From Saccharomycopsis malanga (taxonomy: Eukaryota > Ascomycota > Saccharomycetes > Ascoideales > Saccharomycopsidaceae): 64,000 bases of DNA. Shown here in pieces: positions 49,506 through 59,991 of this stretch. The notes below the pieces were generated by a model that saw only the letters and a program-made list of their open reading frames with translations, did no database searches and had not been told where the DNA came from. The stretch covers positions 3,100,001 through 3,164,000 of the forward strand of contig CP025322.1 of assembly GCA_004014935.1 (NCBI GenBank). The letters run 5' to 3'. The translations under genes were made by a program, and so were the position numbers. The first letter of the stretch is position 1, and each line of letters begins with the position of its first letter.

Positions 49506-51339
49506 TTTGGATTGTGAATAAACAAAAATCCAGCGGTCAAAGCTACTGTAGTTGTATATAATTCAACGGCCAAAGCTTTACTTGTCGATATTGTAGCTCA
49601 GTATGAACCAAACTGAGTCCAAACAAAAGCAAATAAATACTAAGCTAACAAAAAGCAAATGCAAACAGTTCCCAACCATCAATAATAACATGAACAACAA
49701 TCTTCTGAGTATCGAGGATCGTCCTTGACAAGAATTATAATTTTTCACAGCCCCCCTTATGAAAATTTGACAAAGGAAATTTACTTATAAAAGGGTTTTT
49801 GTTTTACTGTCTCTACACTACACCAAATTGTATTCTACCCTTTCCTAACTTCTACAACTGCTTTATATACTACTATATCTTCAATCAAATGCCAAAATAT
49901 TGACGATTCTCATTAGCAATCGCGGTTTCTTGGCATCATTAGTTTCCGTTCTTTCCGTATTGGGTAATGGCAGGGTGAGCAGAGAATAAGCACCACGTCA
50001 ATAGAATGCCATATATAACATGCTAGATGGTAAATATTGGTGGAATTAGTAGGCTGACTATTGTGGATTGCAAATTGGGATGTTTAGAAATATGCCAAAA
50101 TTGTATATATTTGTATTGTAAATGACTGAGAATAATTATTCCACTAGGCCTAAATCAAGATATAATAGATACCTTTTCTAATGCATCTTTGATTTGATTA
50201 TTATTGATTAGTCAGTTGGTGAAAAATTATTATTGATTCGTAAGTTGGTGAAAAATCATTGATAATTCGTAAGTTGGTGAAAAATTATTGATAATTCGCC
50301 AGTTGTTGAAAAGTTGAATGAATTTACAAGTATATAAGTGAATATTGGCAGGTTTTGACAAGCCAAAATAGATTGTAAAAAGGACATTTGCTCGTAAAAC
50401 TCTTATTCTTTATCTAATCAAGCTGTCAATATATTATAGTGATATTGCACTTCAACATATGAACTAAGATAGTCTATATTACCGAAAATGGCATTTTTAT
50501 TACGAAGAAATAACAAAGTCTATTGTGCTGAAAACCTTGATTCCAAAACAGCAATAACAAATACGAAAACAGGAAACTTCCAATACTGTCAATATTATAC
50601 GGGTGCTATACATTAAGGTTGGAAGCGTATTCCGAGATGATGCCGTACGAGATACAATCCAAAGGTATTCAAACACATGAAATTTGCAACTAGTCACCCT
50701 CAGGGTCACTCTCAGGGCAGATCTTCTGTAGGAAAGGGGTACCTAAAGTTGTCGTTCATGATGTTTAAGCGAGTTTTGATAGAATGAGTTTTTATTAGAC
50801 AAACTTGTATAAAAGTATTTTGTTAAAAAACTTATGACTTAAACTACTTTGTTAAAAAGCTATGAATTAAAGCATTTTGTTGATGGAAATTGGTTTTCCC
50901 GTTTTCCAAGATATGGCCAAGATTGCTTGGGTAACCTTACGATTTCCAGATTTGTTAAACGAGAAAAACTTTCCAAATAATCATTATAATCCTACGTCTT
51001 TCTTGAACCACTCCCCCTTTTGCTCGTAGCACTTTGGATTTGAGGAATACCGCAAATAGCCTACAATTTGCCTAGAAAAAAACCAACTATCCTTTAAGTA
51101 TACTTTTGGGAAGATAAAAGATCGCCCACCCCCTAATGATGGTGCATTACCGAGAACAACTTTCAGCATGTCTCTCTTTAGTTCCAACACTGTCAATCCC
51201 TACCACTTGATATGGCCGGGGAGTATCGGTTGACATGTTTGTAGACTCGGGCTATAACGGCCCCGCAATACAAGAGGATTTTAGTGCTAGTTACAGTGGA
51301 CTACTGGTTTGGGCTTATTTCCATACTTTATACTTGATA
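49506..51339. other. Gene-free 1.8 kb with a 30-bp repeat
   Basis: KTR-like promoter (49506-50000), then four units of about 30 bp at 50200-50314 built on AGTTGGTGAAAAATTATTGA. A 70-codon minus frame near 51000-51196 lacks an ATG start and is not called. No tRNA-like element. Confidence 0.5.
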
Positions 51340-52734
51340 TCAGAAATGATCCCAAGTATCGCTATAGAAGTTTTCAAAGTTGGGATTCAATTCTGGCACG
51401 AACATCGAGTTCAAGGCAGCAGAATCTTGTAAATTAAATTTCAATTCTGGCACGAACATCGAGTTCAAGGCGGCAGAATCTTGTAAATTAAATTTCAATT
51501 CTGGCTTTTCGTAATCGAAAGATTCGTTTGTAAATAGCTGATCTGGACCAGCCAATGCAAATTCCTGAGGCGAGGACACCAGAGAAGAATCGGTCGAAAA
51601 GGGCGAAAGATCAATTGTATGGGAAATGTGTGTAAATGCTTTGGAGGATAAAGTTTCAAGGGTTTGCAAGAAATTGGCATCCAAAGAATAATCTGTTTCT
51701 GTGGGACCAATAGTGACATGTGAATAACATGATGAAGAAGAGAAGGACGAAGATGGTCTGAGAGAAACAGGTTTTACGTTTTGGTCATTGATAGTTATAT
51801 TAGGGACAATGTTTGTAAGAAAAGAAGACAGAGTGCTTTGGAACGTTTCCGCAGACAATTTTGCATATTTTGTAGGTTTATCCAGAACATTGGAGTCAGT
51901 AGTTTTTCGCTTTAGACATTTTTTGTAATGGGAATCCTTATCAACTGACAAAAGATTCGGTATTTCCAAAGGTTTTGCATTTTTTATTCTTTTTCCAAAA
52001 TTGTTCAAAATATTGACATCAGAATCAAGAATATTGTTCTGAAAATGCTCACACAATAAACTCATCAATGGTCTGCTTTTAATTCGACTGTCTTTTGGCG
52101 AAACTTTTTTTTTCTTGTAATGTCTTGAAGAACTTGCTTCAAATAGCACTTTACGCTCCTCTTTTCGCTCGTCACTATAATACTTTCTCCCGGAAAAAAT
52201 ATGAAAGGCTTTGGTAGTGATGGAATTCAACTTCTTGACAAAAGGAAGACCGTTTCCTTGATAGCCATCCACCTTGTATAGCTGGAAAACCAACTTGTAC
52301 TCGCCTTTCTCCTTGATGGATAAATCATTGTATTCAAAAACAAAGGAGCTGAAGTCCTTATGGCTTTTGTCTAGTTTTACCAATTGGCCCACCACAATTT
52401 GGCTGCAGTTGAGCTTGCTGTCTTCAAACCGCTTGGTGTTGACATTGAAAAGAGAAATCTTGAGAAAAAAGTAGCTCAAGCAGTATTGTGTTACATATAA
52501 CTTGTCCATATCATAAGATGTGGATAACGATAACGATATTATTGGAGAAGGCTTGATGTAGCGTCTGTGGTAAAGACTCAAGGAGGCTTCCTTGCGGGCC
52601 CCGCCGTCAAGACCTTTGCCACATTCACGGCCATGAAGAGGAGTCTGTATGACGTCGAGATTGTAACTGATATCATTCAAAGTCTCAGTGTTTCTTGGTG
52701 GAGAGATTCTCATGGATTTACTGTAGCGTACCAT
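51340..52734 (-). CDS. Velvet-domain regulator-like protein
   Basis: 464 residues from ATG at 52734 (MVRYSKSMRISPPRN); the open frame further upstream starts at TTG. Residues about 24-195 read as a velvet domain: YNLDVIQTPLHGRECG matches the usual Y-L-V-x-Q-P-x(3)-R-x-CG opening; YIKPSPIISLSL matches the PPPI..L strand; FFLKISLFN, IVVGQLVKL, FVFEYNDLSIKEKGEYKLVF and AFHIFSGRKY match the later core blocks in order. A roughly 16-residue insertion follows the CG motif. Velvet proteins are fungal DNA-binding regulators with an NF-kB-like fold that control development and secondary metabolism. The C-terminal half is Ser-rich and ends in two tandem 18-residue repeats plus an acidic/aromatic tail (NFENFYSDTWDHF), perhaps an activation region. 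Family call by motif recall only. Confidence 0.78.
   Translation of the reverse strand: MVRYSKSMRISPPRNTETLNDISYNLDVIQTPLHGRECGKGLDGGARKEASLSLYHRRYIKPSPIISLSLSTSYDMDKLYVTQYCLSYFFLKISLFNVNTKRFEDSKLNCSQIVVGQLVKLDKSHKDFSSFVFEYNDLSIKEKGEYKLVFQLYKVDGYQGNGLPFVKKLNSITTKAFHIFSGRKYYSDERKEERKVLFEASSSRHYKKKKVSPKDSRIKSRPLMSLLCEHFQNNILDSDVNILNNFGKRIKNAKPLEIPNLLSVDKDSHYKKCLKRKTTDSNVLDKPTKYAKLSAETFQSTLSSFLTNIVPNITINDQNVKPVSLRPSSSFSSSSCYSHVTIGPTETDYSLDANFLQTLETLSSKAFTHISHTIDLSPFSTDSSLVSSPQEFALAGPDQLFTNESFDYEKPELKFNLQDSAALNSMFVPELKFNLQDSAALNSMFVPELNPNFENFYSDTWDHF
51388..51504 (-). repeat. In-frame 54-bp tandem duplication inside the velvet gene
   Basis: Two complete units and a short third, starting at 51388, 51442 and 51496, encode ELKFNLQDSAALNSMFVP twice. 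The two full units differ at one base, so the duplication is recent. Confidence 0.95.
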
Positions 52735-53642
52735 TATGTGCGGCTCGTATATAGAAAGTATGCCAAAGATTACAAGAAAAACCAAGAGCTGGGATGGCCC
52801 GCATACATATATATACTTATAATACTGATCGAGCCTATATCCATAGATTCTGCTGGTTTAAATTGAATCGAATAACGATATATTTACGTACATTTTCTAT
52901 GAATGGTTTCCGCCAGTCTGTATGGGCATGTAAAAGAAACGGTTGATATGCATGTCCACCCCATAAAGCAACAGCTGTCTGCAGCTCTCTGCAGCTAGCT
53001 GCAGCGAGCTGCGTCCAGCTGAGACACTTTCTGAGGGTGTAGAGCCTGTTTGAGCGCCGCAAGACATGCTGGTTGAGGCCGACTACTGTGAGCTACTGCT
53101 CAACAAAGTATATATGGTTCTTAACATGCATGTTATCCAGCAACGTCATGGAAATGGTTTATAAAACCGTGAAAAAGCCAAGACTGAGGCCTGGCAAATG
53201 ATGACTATCTCTACGCGTCGATAAAATCCGGCCCCTACCATTTAGATCCACACGTTTAATCCCAGAACTGGCTCCATCTTTTCGCTGGATCAAAGGGTCT
53301 CAAATGACATGTATGTAGATCAGTAGTCATCCAAAATGGCGGTGTAAAAAGATGTAGGTTTGTCAGTTATTTATTCAAATCCCATTCCACCCACTAATCA
53401 GTCTCTTTACAAACGCTTTTTTCCATTGTTATTATCTTATCGATGATGAGACGAGCACTCACTAGTTTCCAAATTGGAATATTTTGTATAAAAAACTGTA
53501 TCCAGTTGTTGAAATGATCATTGATCCACTAAAAAGTTGTAATTAATAATCATAGACTATAATGCAACTGTCAGTAATTGTAGATTAGTAGATTTTTTGA
53601 CATTGGTGGGTGTGTTGAGATTGGCATGTTATTTGGCTGTTT
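52735..53642. promoter_or_regulatory. Velvet gene upstream region with CAGCT/CTGCAG cluster
   Basis: Between 52972 and 53021 the sequence is built almost wholly of CAGCTG, CTGCAG and AGCTGC words (for example CTGCAGCTAGCTGCAGC), strongly self-complementary. It lies about 240-290 bp upstream of the velvet-gene ATG. The rest is unique sequence. Confidence 0.5.
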
Positions 53643-53702
53643 TTATCATACATTTCAAGCCAAGTACTTGTCAGTTTTTTATATACGTGCCATGTCTTTA
53701 TT
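53643..53702 (-). repeat. SINE-like family 1, tail fragment
   Basis: TATCATACATTTCAAGCCAA, GTACTTGTCAG and TATATACGTGCCATGTC are the inverted 3' end of the family. Confidence 0.6.
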
Positions 53703-54060
53703 TCAGAACAGTTGGTTTGACTTTCTTCTTCTTTAAATGTCGTTTATGGGGGTTTTCATTTTCTGGATTTGTTTTGTTCTTGTTGGCTATTTTGAGAATT
53801 GTTTAGATTTTCAATGTTGCTACATGTTTAATCATCCTAAATAGTAATAATATCTTATTGTAATATTATGATGGATTTGTATTGAAGAAAAATGGGCAAA
53901 ACATAATCAACTATATAAAAGGATAAAAGAATGCTAAAATAAAGGGGGAAATAGAGTCTTAAATAGTGATTAGAACATTGAAGGCTCAAGGCATCTAGTC
54001 GATAAGACATCTAGTCGATAAGACTAGAAGCATATAGTGTTTACCACCAATGATACACCC
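53703..54060. other. Intergenic region, no gene seen
   Basis: T-rich then A-rich sequence with a short direct duplication of CATCTAGTCGATAAGA near 53993-54025. Confidence 0.45.
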
Positions 54061-54282
54061 ACTACATAATAATAATACTATATATTTCGAGCTCACTACA
54101 TGGTAATAATAATATCATACAGGCCAAGTACATGTCAGTTCCGTATATACGTGAAATGGCTAAAGGGACTTGGGTAAAGCCCAAAAGTATCCTCTTAATC
54201 ATAATATTCTCACCCGTGTTGCTGTTCGGGAGTAGTAAACTGTCCTGCCAGGTCTTTTCTAGCCATCCTAGTGGCTTTAATC
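54061..54282 (-). mobile_element. SINE-like family 1, copy plus extra tail stub
   Basis: Minus strand: AAAGCCACTAGGATGGCTAG, AAAAGACCTGGCAGGACAG, AACAGCAACACGGGTGAG, GGGCTTTACCCAAGTCCC, ACGTATATACGGAACTGACA, then ATGATATTATTATTA. A second tail stub (TTCGAGCTCAC) lies at 54085-54098. Confidence 0.65.
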
Positions 54283-54661
54283 TCCCACTTGCACCATTTA
54301 AAGAAAAGTTTCAAAATATCCCCCTATATAAAGTATATTCAGCGCAGATTATGCCGTCTTTTTGGAGAGCGTTTTACAGCCATTGCGCGACTACTATTCA
54401 ACACTCAGCATTAATATCTATGCTAATTGTAAAATATATTGTTTAATACGTCTAAATATATTGTAAAATACACAATATCTGATTGTAGCTATTTTGTAAG
54501 ATTGTCTATAAAACCTGGGCGATCAAAGCGGACGTCAACGTCAAACAAAAAGTGAAAAACTAAAAAGCGAAAAAACAAAAACAGGATCAAACAGTATACA
54601 ATATACAATAATAGATGAGGACTGAGGCGGCTAGCGGTATATATTTTATTGGTAGGCTAGT

Positions 54662-56641
54662 ATGATGATTACACGGTTATTATTTCGCAAGAACATCGTG
54701 GTGGCGGTGTTTCTAGCACTTATATTTTTTTTGGTCTTTTTGAATGGGGGAAAGAGTTCCCAGTATTCCCAACCGGCTAGAAATAGCAAACAAGAGACTG
54801 TGAAGAGTCCGCCGGCAGCTGTACCACATGCTGAGCTCGAGAAGGCCGGCGAAGACAATAATAATCGGTTGTGGCAGGCCTGGATGAACCCAGGGGCGGT
54901 TTCGGATTCGGTCAAGGGAAGAATCTATGATTATTTGTTTGATAATGAAGCTGATGGAGAACCAGCAAAAGAACATCCGGACAGCACAGCTCCAGAAAAG
55001 CCGGACAAGTCTTCACATGTAGAGAAAATCAACCAGAAACTAACATTTGACTGGTTTTTGTATGAGTTGTTCGATACTGTTTTCAGACTAAAGCCCGATA
55101 TCCAAGATCTCGACAACTTTTACAAGGTTGACGCAGATGGAAACAAACCGCGGGCACCAAGTGACCGTTTCGACGCTACGAAAGACCCCTACACGATTGC
55201 GTTTTTGAAATCGTTCATCGAGTTGGATCCCAAGCAGATTGCGGATTTGAAGTCCAAACACGCTCAAATGGTCGAGTTCATCCATAAAGTGTCTTTGCCA
55301 GTTGATTTCTACAAGAAAAACTCCGCGGGAATCGTTTACGTGGGCGGTGGCAAGTATACTTGGTTTGCAATGCTTTCCATCAAGAACGTGCGTAAGGTTG
55401 GCTCCAACTTGCCGATTGAGCTCTTCATTCCTACCCAGGATGAGTATGAATATGTAGTCTGCGAGGAGATCTTGCCTAAGCTCAATGCCAAATGTGTGCT
55501 TATGTACGAGCTTTTGAAAGATCCAGCACAAGCTCCCAAGCCGCTTTTCCAGCAGGCCAAATTCAAAGGTTTCACATACAAGTCTTTGGCATTGCTATTG
55601 TCCAGTTTCGAGAACATCCTACTACTCGATGCTGACAACGTGCCATTCCGTAATCCTGACATTTTGTTTTCCAACGAGCCCTATGCTAGCGACAAGCTTG
55701 TGGTCTGGCCTGATTACTGGCAAAGAACCACCAGCCCGTATTATTACGACATTGCAGGACTCAACTTGATAAAACTCAACGAAAAAGACCACTCCGTAGA
55801 CGACATTACCAACAAAATACACCTCCATAGCTTGAAAGGCGCCATTCCAGACCCTTCTACCGAATCTGGCCAGCTATTGATCTCCAAATCCAAACATTGG
55901 GACGTCTTGTTATTGTCATTGTACTACAATGTCTATGGCCCAGAACATTACTACCATTTGTTATCTCAAGGAGCATCTGGACAAGGCGACAAGGAAACGT
56001 TCCTCGCAGCAGCAACCGTGTTGAACTCTACATTTTACCAGGTAACTGACGCAGTATACGCGATTGGCCATTTCAAGGCGCCAGGAAGCCCTTACAGAGG
56101 AACCGCACAGGGCCAGAAATCGCCTATTGACGACTACAACTTGCGCAAGACTAAGGAAAACTTGAAAAAGTTTTACCAAAGTAGCCATATTGAAAAGGAC
56201 CTCGGAAACGAACAGAGCGAAATATTGAAAAAGTTTGTAGAAAACAAGGAATTGAGTGCTAGTGAAATGAAAAGCTTGAAACTGTACAATAACATCAAGC
56301 AACCCGACATCTTCTTTGTCCATGAGTCAACACCTAAATTAGATCCAGTGCAATTGATCGCAGAAGAAGAGTTTATCAATGACGAAGTGCTTGATCCAGA
56401 ATCAAAAGAAAGCACAAGAATCCGTTTCTATGCAAACTTCATCGTAGGTGAAGACGATTATCCCTTTGAAAAGTTTCAAATGGATTATATCTACGAATAT
56501 TTGTGTGAACTGAACTTGATTATCCGGTTTATTGAAACTCAAATTGATAAATATTATACCAGTAAAGGAGTAGAGTTCAATAAAGACGACTTTTGCCGTA
56601 AGATCGATGATCAAAGAAAATGGTTAGCTAAAACTAAATAG
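54662..56641 (+). CDS. Golgi alpha-1,2-mannosyltransferase, MNN2/MNN5 family (GT71)
   Basis: 659 residues. Type II protein: FRKNIVVAVFLALIFFLVFL is the anchor, followed by a lumenal stem. The catalytic part shows GIVYVGGGKYTWFAMLSIKN, the DxD site ENILLLDADNVPFRNP, WPDYWQRTTSPYYYDIAG, STESGQLLISKSKHWDVLLL and GDKETFLAAA, closely following Candida Mnn2 proteins. These enzymes add the alpha-1,2-mannose branches to the outer-chain N-glycan backbone. It is the third mannosyltransferase within about 12 kb and belongs to the same GT71 family as the MNN1-like gene, though only distantly similar. Confidence 0.93.
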   Translation: MMITRLLFRKNIVVAVFLALIFFLVFLNGGKSSQYSQPARNSKQETVKSPPAAVPHAELEKAGEDNNNRLWQAWMNPGAVSDSVKGRIYDYLFDNEADGEPAKEHPDSTAPEKPDKSSHVEKINQKLTFDWFLYELFDTVFRLKPDIQDLDNFYKVDADGNKPRAPSDRFDATKDPYTIAFLKSFIELDPKQIADLKSKHAQMVEFIHKVSLPVDFYKKNSAGIVYVGGGKYTWFAMLSIKNVRKVGSNLPIELFIPTQDEYEYVVCEEILPKLNAKCVLMYELLKDPAQAPKPLFQQAKFKGFTYKSLALLLSSFENILLLDADNVPFRNPDILFSNEPYASDKLVVWPDYWQRTTSPYYYDIAGLNLIKLNEKDHSVDDITNKIHLHSLKGAIPDPSTESGQLLISKSKHWDVLLLSLYYNVYGPEHYYHLLSQGASGQGDKETFLAAATVLNSTFYQVTDAVYAIGHFKAPGSPYRGTAQGQKSPIDDYNLRKTKENLKKFYQSSHIEKDLGNEQSEILKKFVENKELSASEMKSLKLYNNIKQPDIFFVHESTPKLDPVQLIAEEEFINDEVLDPESKESTRIRFYANFIVGEDDYPFEKFQMDYIYEYLCELNLIIRFIETQIDKYYTSKGVEFNKDDFCRKIDDQRKWLAKTK

Positions 56642-58043
56642 GTATTTTGGTCTTTATACCAGAATCATGTTTTTTTTTTCTGTTCTTCCATATCAGAATT
56701 TTTCATATCAGAACTTTTCTCTTTTTGTTTTTTCAGATATTTGTCTCATTTTCTATTTGTTTGCATTTCATAATTTACAAGCCAATCTTTAACTTTTGTA
56801 AGTCCTTGAAAGTAATCGTGTGATTTATGTAAGCCTCGGTTATTTCAACATTTTTATTCAGTATCCAATACAAGTTTGTAAATTTACAATTATATCAGTA
56901 TGATGTTTGATTATCGAGTTGTCAACTGAATAAATGGGTGCTTACTACAACTTGACTACTTCCATAGTCGTGAATGATTCATTTTGGACTGGACATTCTG
57001 AGTGGACATTCTGACCTAGTTTAGTGTTTTCTCCGATCAGTTGGTATGGATGATTGATGAGCGGAAGCAAACACTCAACTCGGGTTATTAGACAGTTAAC
57101 TCGGGAAACGCATTAGACCAATTCTTGTATGGAATATTGGTTTCCAATGAGTGCTAAAATACTTATGGATTGAATATTTAAACAGTAGATGATTACAAGT
57201 AGTTGTTATGATTACCAACAGCAATGCTTGAAAGGAAGACGAGTTGCTAAACATTTTAAGAATTTGCAGCATTTCAGCATAATATACAGAACTCAAAATA
57301 TACTACATTGGCCAGTATCTCATTTCACATTGGAACTTTATTGTTCCATTGCTTTTGGTATCCATACTAGCAAGAAGTTGTAAACTACAAGATCACATAG
57401 AATGTAAATACCTAGCATTAAGCTAGCCATTTCTCGTTGTTAGCAATACTGAAAACACGACGAGTTTTCCATAGTTATGCTCGGATTTCGGAATCGGAAA
57501 GCAATATAACAGCCGTGTTATGAGGGAATTTGCCAGAATCCAGAAGAATGGTAATGATTGGGGCTATAGTGCTTACAAATGGTGATTTTATTTCAAATAA
57601 CACGAGTTCTAGAGCGTTGATGAAAATTCATCAAGTAAATTTTATATCTGGTATTATTCTATGGTATTAAATGGTATTCTACGCTAATCTACAATGTTAA
57701 TCTACAATACTATCGCATCTAATTATTAAACATGTACATCTTACGTTAATGTAACAACCGTTTCGAGTATCTACCAACTTCCATTTTGGGATTCTGTCAA
57801 AGAAGCTATTTTAGCTGCCAAGAGGGCCACTTCAGCCTTGCCACTGATGGTAATTTGGAGGTGTTGTCGTAATTGCTTGCTGGAAAAAGAGGCTGGATTT
57901 TTCGTGCCTTAGACAACGGGAAGCGGCACTAGGGAAAAACAAAATTGGGTTATATAAGAGAGCCAAAAGTCCGCTTCTTAGTATCCACTGGAGCTCTTTT
58001 GCACGTAATCTTGATAATATCTAATAACTGACGTGTATACGAT
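56642..58043. other. Intergenic 1.4 kb, no gene seen
   Basis: MNN2-like 3' region, A/T-rich spacer and the glutathione peroxidase promoter. No tRNA-like repeat or array recognised. Confidence 0.5.
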
Positions 58044-58538
58044 ATGCCTGACGCTATTGCTGATTCTTTTTACGACCTCACGCCGCTTGACAAGACCGGC
58101 AAGCCATTTCCTTTTGCTGATCTTAAGGGAAAGGTTGTGATAATTGTTAATGTTGCTTCCAAGTGTGGATTCACTCCTCAATACAAACAATTGCAGGAAC
58201 TTTACACCAAATACCATGACAAAGGTCTTGAGATTGTCGGGTTTCCATGCAACCAGTTTGGCAAGCAGGAGCCGGGCTCTGACGAGGAAATTGCTTCTTT
58301 TTGCTCTTTAAACTACGGGGTTTCGTTTCCGGTTTTGAAAAAAGTCGAGGTCAATGGCAACGATGCCGACCCGGTCTACAAGTTTCTCAAGTCCAAAAAA
58401 GCCGGATTGCTCGGTTTCAGAGGCATCAAATGGAACTTTGAAAAGTTTTTGATTGACAAAGAAGGCAATGTTGTCAACAGATGGGGTTCTATCACCAATC
58501 CAACCAGCCTTGGCCCTGAAATCGAAAAATTGTTGTAA
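58044..58538 (+). CDS. Thiol-type glutathione peroxidase (Gpx/Hyr1-like)
   Basis: 164 residues from ATG at 58044. NVASKCGFTPQ contains the peroxidatic cysteine (Cys41), GFPCNQFG includes Cys69, and the resolving Cys87 lies in SFCSLNY. WNFEKFLIDKEG is the conserved Trp-Asn-Phe block. It is the cysteine, not selenocysteine, form, which in yeast reduces peroxides with thioredoxin and, as Hyr1/Gpx3, activates Yap1. Length matches the family. I read every codon and found no CTG. Which Gpx paralogue it is cannot be told. Confidence 0.94.
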   Translation: MPDAIADSFYDLTPLDKTGKPFPFADLKGKVVIIVNVASKCGFTPQYKQLQELYTKYHDKGLEIVGFPCNQFGKQEPGSDEEIASFCSLNYGVSFPVLKKVEVNGNDADPVYKFLKSKKAGLLGFRGIKWNFEKFLIDKEGNVVNRWGSITNPTSLGPEIEKLL

Positions 58539-58639
58539 TCTTAATGCTCACGTTTAATTTGATCTGTTTTATTCTGTTTGTAAGTCGTCTTTTTGTCCTC
58601 TGACACTTGACCCCTGCTTCCACTAGTATACCACTAGCT

Positions 58640-58738
58640 ATGGAGCTAAAAAGATCTACAAAGTACGTAAGTTGTTCCCGCTGTCGTGCAGCTCGTAAAT
58701 ACAAACTCTGCATCAACTGCTGCGCGGAGACGCGCTAG
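58640..58738 (+). CDS. Possible 32-residue Cys-rich small protein
   Basis: An ATG at 58640 opens a 32-codon frame, MELKRSTKYVSC then SRCRAARKYKLCINCCAETR, ending TAG. The cysteines form CxxC-x9-CxxCC, a zinc-knuckle-like spacing in a basic context. It lies between the GPX stop and the DPH7 start. GTAAGT inside it could also be a splice donor. I do not recognise it; the frame could be chance. Confidence 0.3.
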   Translation: MELKRSTKYVSCSRCRAARKYKLCINCCAETR

Positions 58739-58845
58739 GCTGCATGGCGAGAGTGAAAAATGTTTTTTCACCAACTTGGAACTGTTGGATGTCTTTTATT
58801 TACCATATATATTATGGCATATATTTTGTATTATCTACTGGAAAC

Positions 58846-59991
58846 ATGCCCGAACCTGCTGGCAAGCTGGTTGCCAAAACTACCACAGAATACCCGCCAT
58901 GTGCTTTGAAATTTCATCCTTTGGACTCATCAATTATCCTTATCGGCACCTACATGTATGACGAAGCCACCAAGCTCAAGACAGGCTCTATAGATGTTCT
59001 ACACAACGAGCTGCTTTCTAAAGAGCATTCAGACAGTGGCGATGGCTCGGCTGGTTTGCGTTCTGGCATTTTGGACAAATTGCTTTCAATACCTACTGAT
59101 TCAGCTGTGTTGGATCTCCAATTTTCACCATTTGACGACAACTTATTTGCAACTGCTCATTCCAAAGGAAACGTTGTTCTTTGGCGTACAGTAATAGAAG
59201 ATGCCCGACAGATCAAAATAGAAAAGCTCCAGGCTTATCAGGCTTTCGAGCCATCCAATCTTATAACGTCTCTCAGATTTTCTGATTCTCAACCTGATAA
59301 TATTGTCATCACATCCACCTCTGGAGAAACTGCCTTGCTCACACTTGCAAATTCCAAACTTGTCAGCACCACAACGTTTGATCACAGCCATTCAATGGAA
59401 GCCTGGATCGGCAACTTTGGAAATTTCGAGCTTCGAAACGTGGTGTTTACTGGTGGTGACGATTTGACTTTGATCGCCAATGATATCAGAACTAATGACA
59501 ATATTTTCAAATGTACAAATCTTCATGATGCCGGCATCACTTCTATCCTCACTGCCACTCCAGGAGATCACCGTGGGAACGGCTCTTGGCTCAATAGCAA
59601 CTCTGACAACAGATTCCAATTGTATACCGGTAGTTACGATGACTGTCTTAAGATCAGCGACCTTCGATACATGCCAGACAGCCACACATTATTGCCATAT
59701 CCCCCACGATGTGTGGAATCCATAAATTTGCAAGGCGGAGTGTGGAGATTGGTTCCCTTCAAACAAGATCCTGCCAGACTTTTGTCTTGTTGTATGTATG
59801 ACGGTGCCAAAGTATTGGATGTCAAGACACACAACCAGAAAATCAATGTTGAAAGAGTTTTTAGAGAAAACCATACCAGTATGGTTTATGGAGGCGACAC
59901 CTCGTTCAACGACTCTCAGCATTTGCTCATGGCAACTTGTAGTTTCTACGATTGCTCAGTCCAGGTCTGGTCTCCAGATTTGGCAAGCTGA
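58846..59991 (+). CDS. DPH7: WD40 diphthine methylesterase Dph7 (Rrt2)
   Basis: 381 residues from ATG at 58846 (MPEPAGK, residues 1-7). The frame is open to an ATG at 58744, but the extra 34 residues are hydrophobic and unlike the family, and the chosen length is close to S. cerevisiae Rrt2 (387). PCALKFHPLDSSIILIGTY opens the propeller; later blades include LQFSPFDDNLFATAHSKGNV, LYTGSYDDCLKISDLR and a conserved GGVWRLVPF. Dph7 removes a methyl ester from the diphthamide intermediate on eEF2, allowing amidation. Two CTG codons occur in the poorly conserved N-terminal part (after GK and after NE), which would be Ser in a CUG-Ser yeast. Confidence 0.88.
   Translation: MPEPAGKLVAKTTTEYPPCALKFHPLDSSIILIGTYMYDEATKLKTGSIDVLHNELLSKEHSDSGDGSAGLRSGILDKLLSIPTDSAVLDLQFSPFDDNLFATAHSKGNVVLWRTVIEDARQIKIEKLQAYQAFEPSNLITSLRFSDSQPDNIVITSTSGETALLTLANSKLVSTTTFDHSHSMEAWIGNFGNFELRNVVFTGGDDLTLIANDIRTNDNIFKCTNLHDAGITSILTATPGDHRGNGSWLNSNSDNRFQLYTGSYDDCLKISDLRYMPDSHTLLPYPPRCVESINLQGGVWRLVPFKQDPARLLSCCMYDGAKVLDVKTHNQKINVERVFRENHTSMVYGGDTSFNDSQHLLMATCSFYDCSVQVWSPDLAS

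Noticed and set aside
50984-51196. 70-codon frame downstream of the velvet gene
   Set aside because: It starts at TTG, its first ATG is internal, and nothing in it resembles a known family.
58744-58845. Upstream ATG extension of DPH7
   Set aside because: The 34 added residues are hydrophobic and not found at the start of this WD40 family. The ATG at 58846 gives the usual length.
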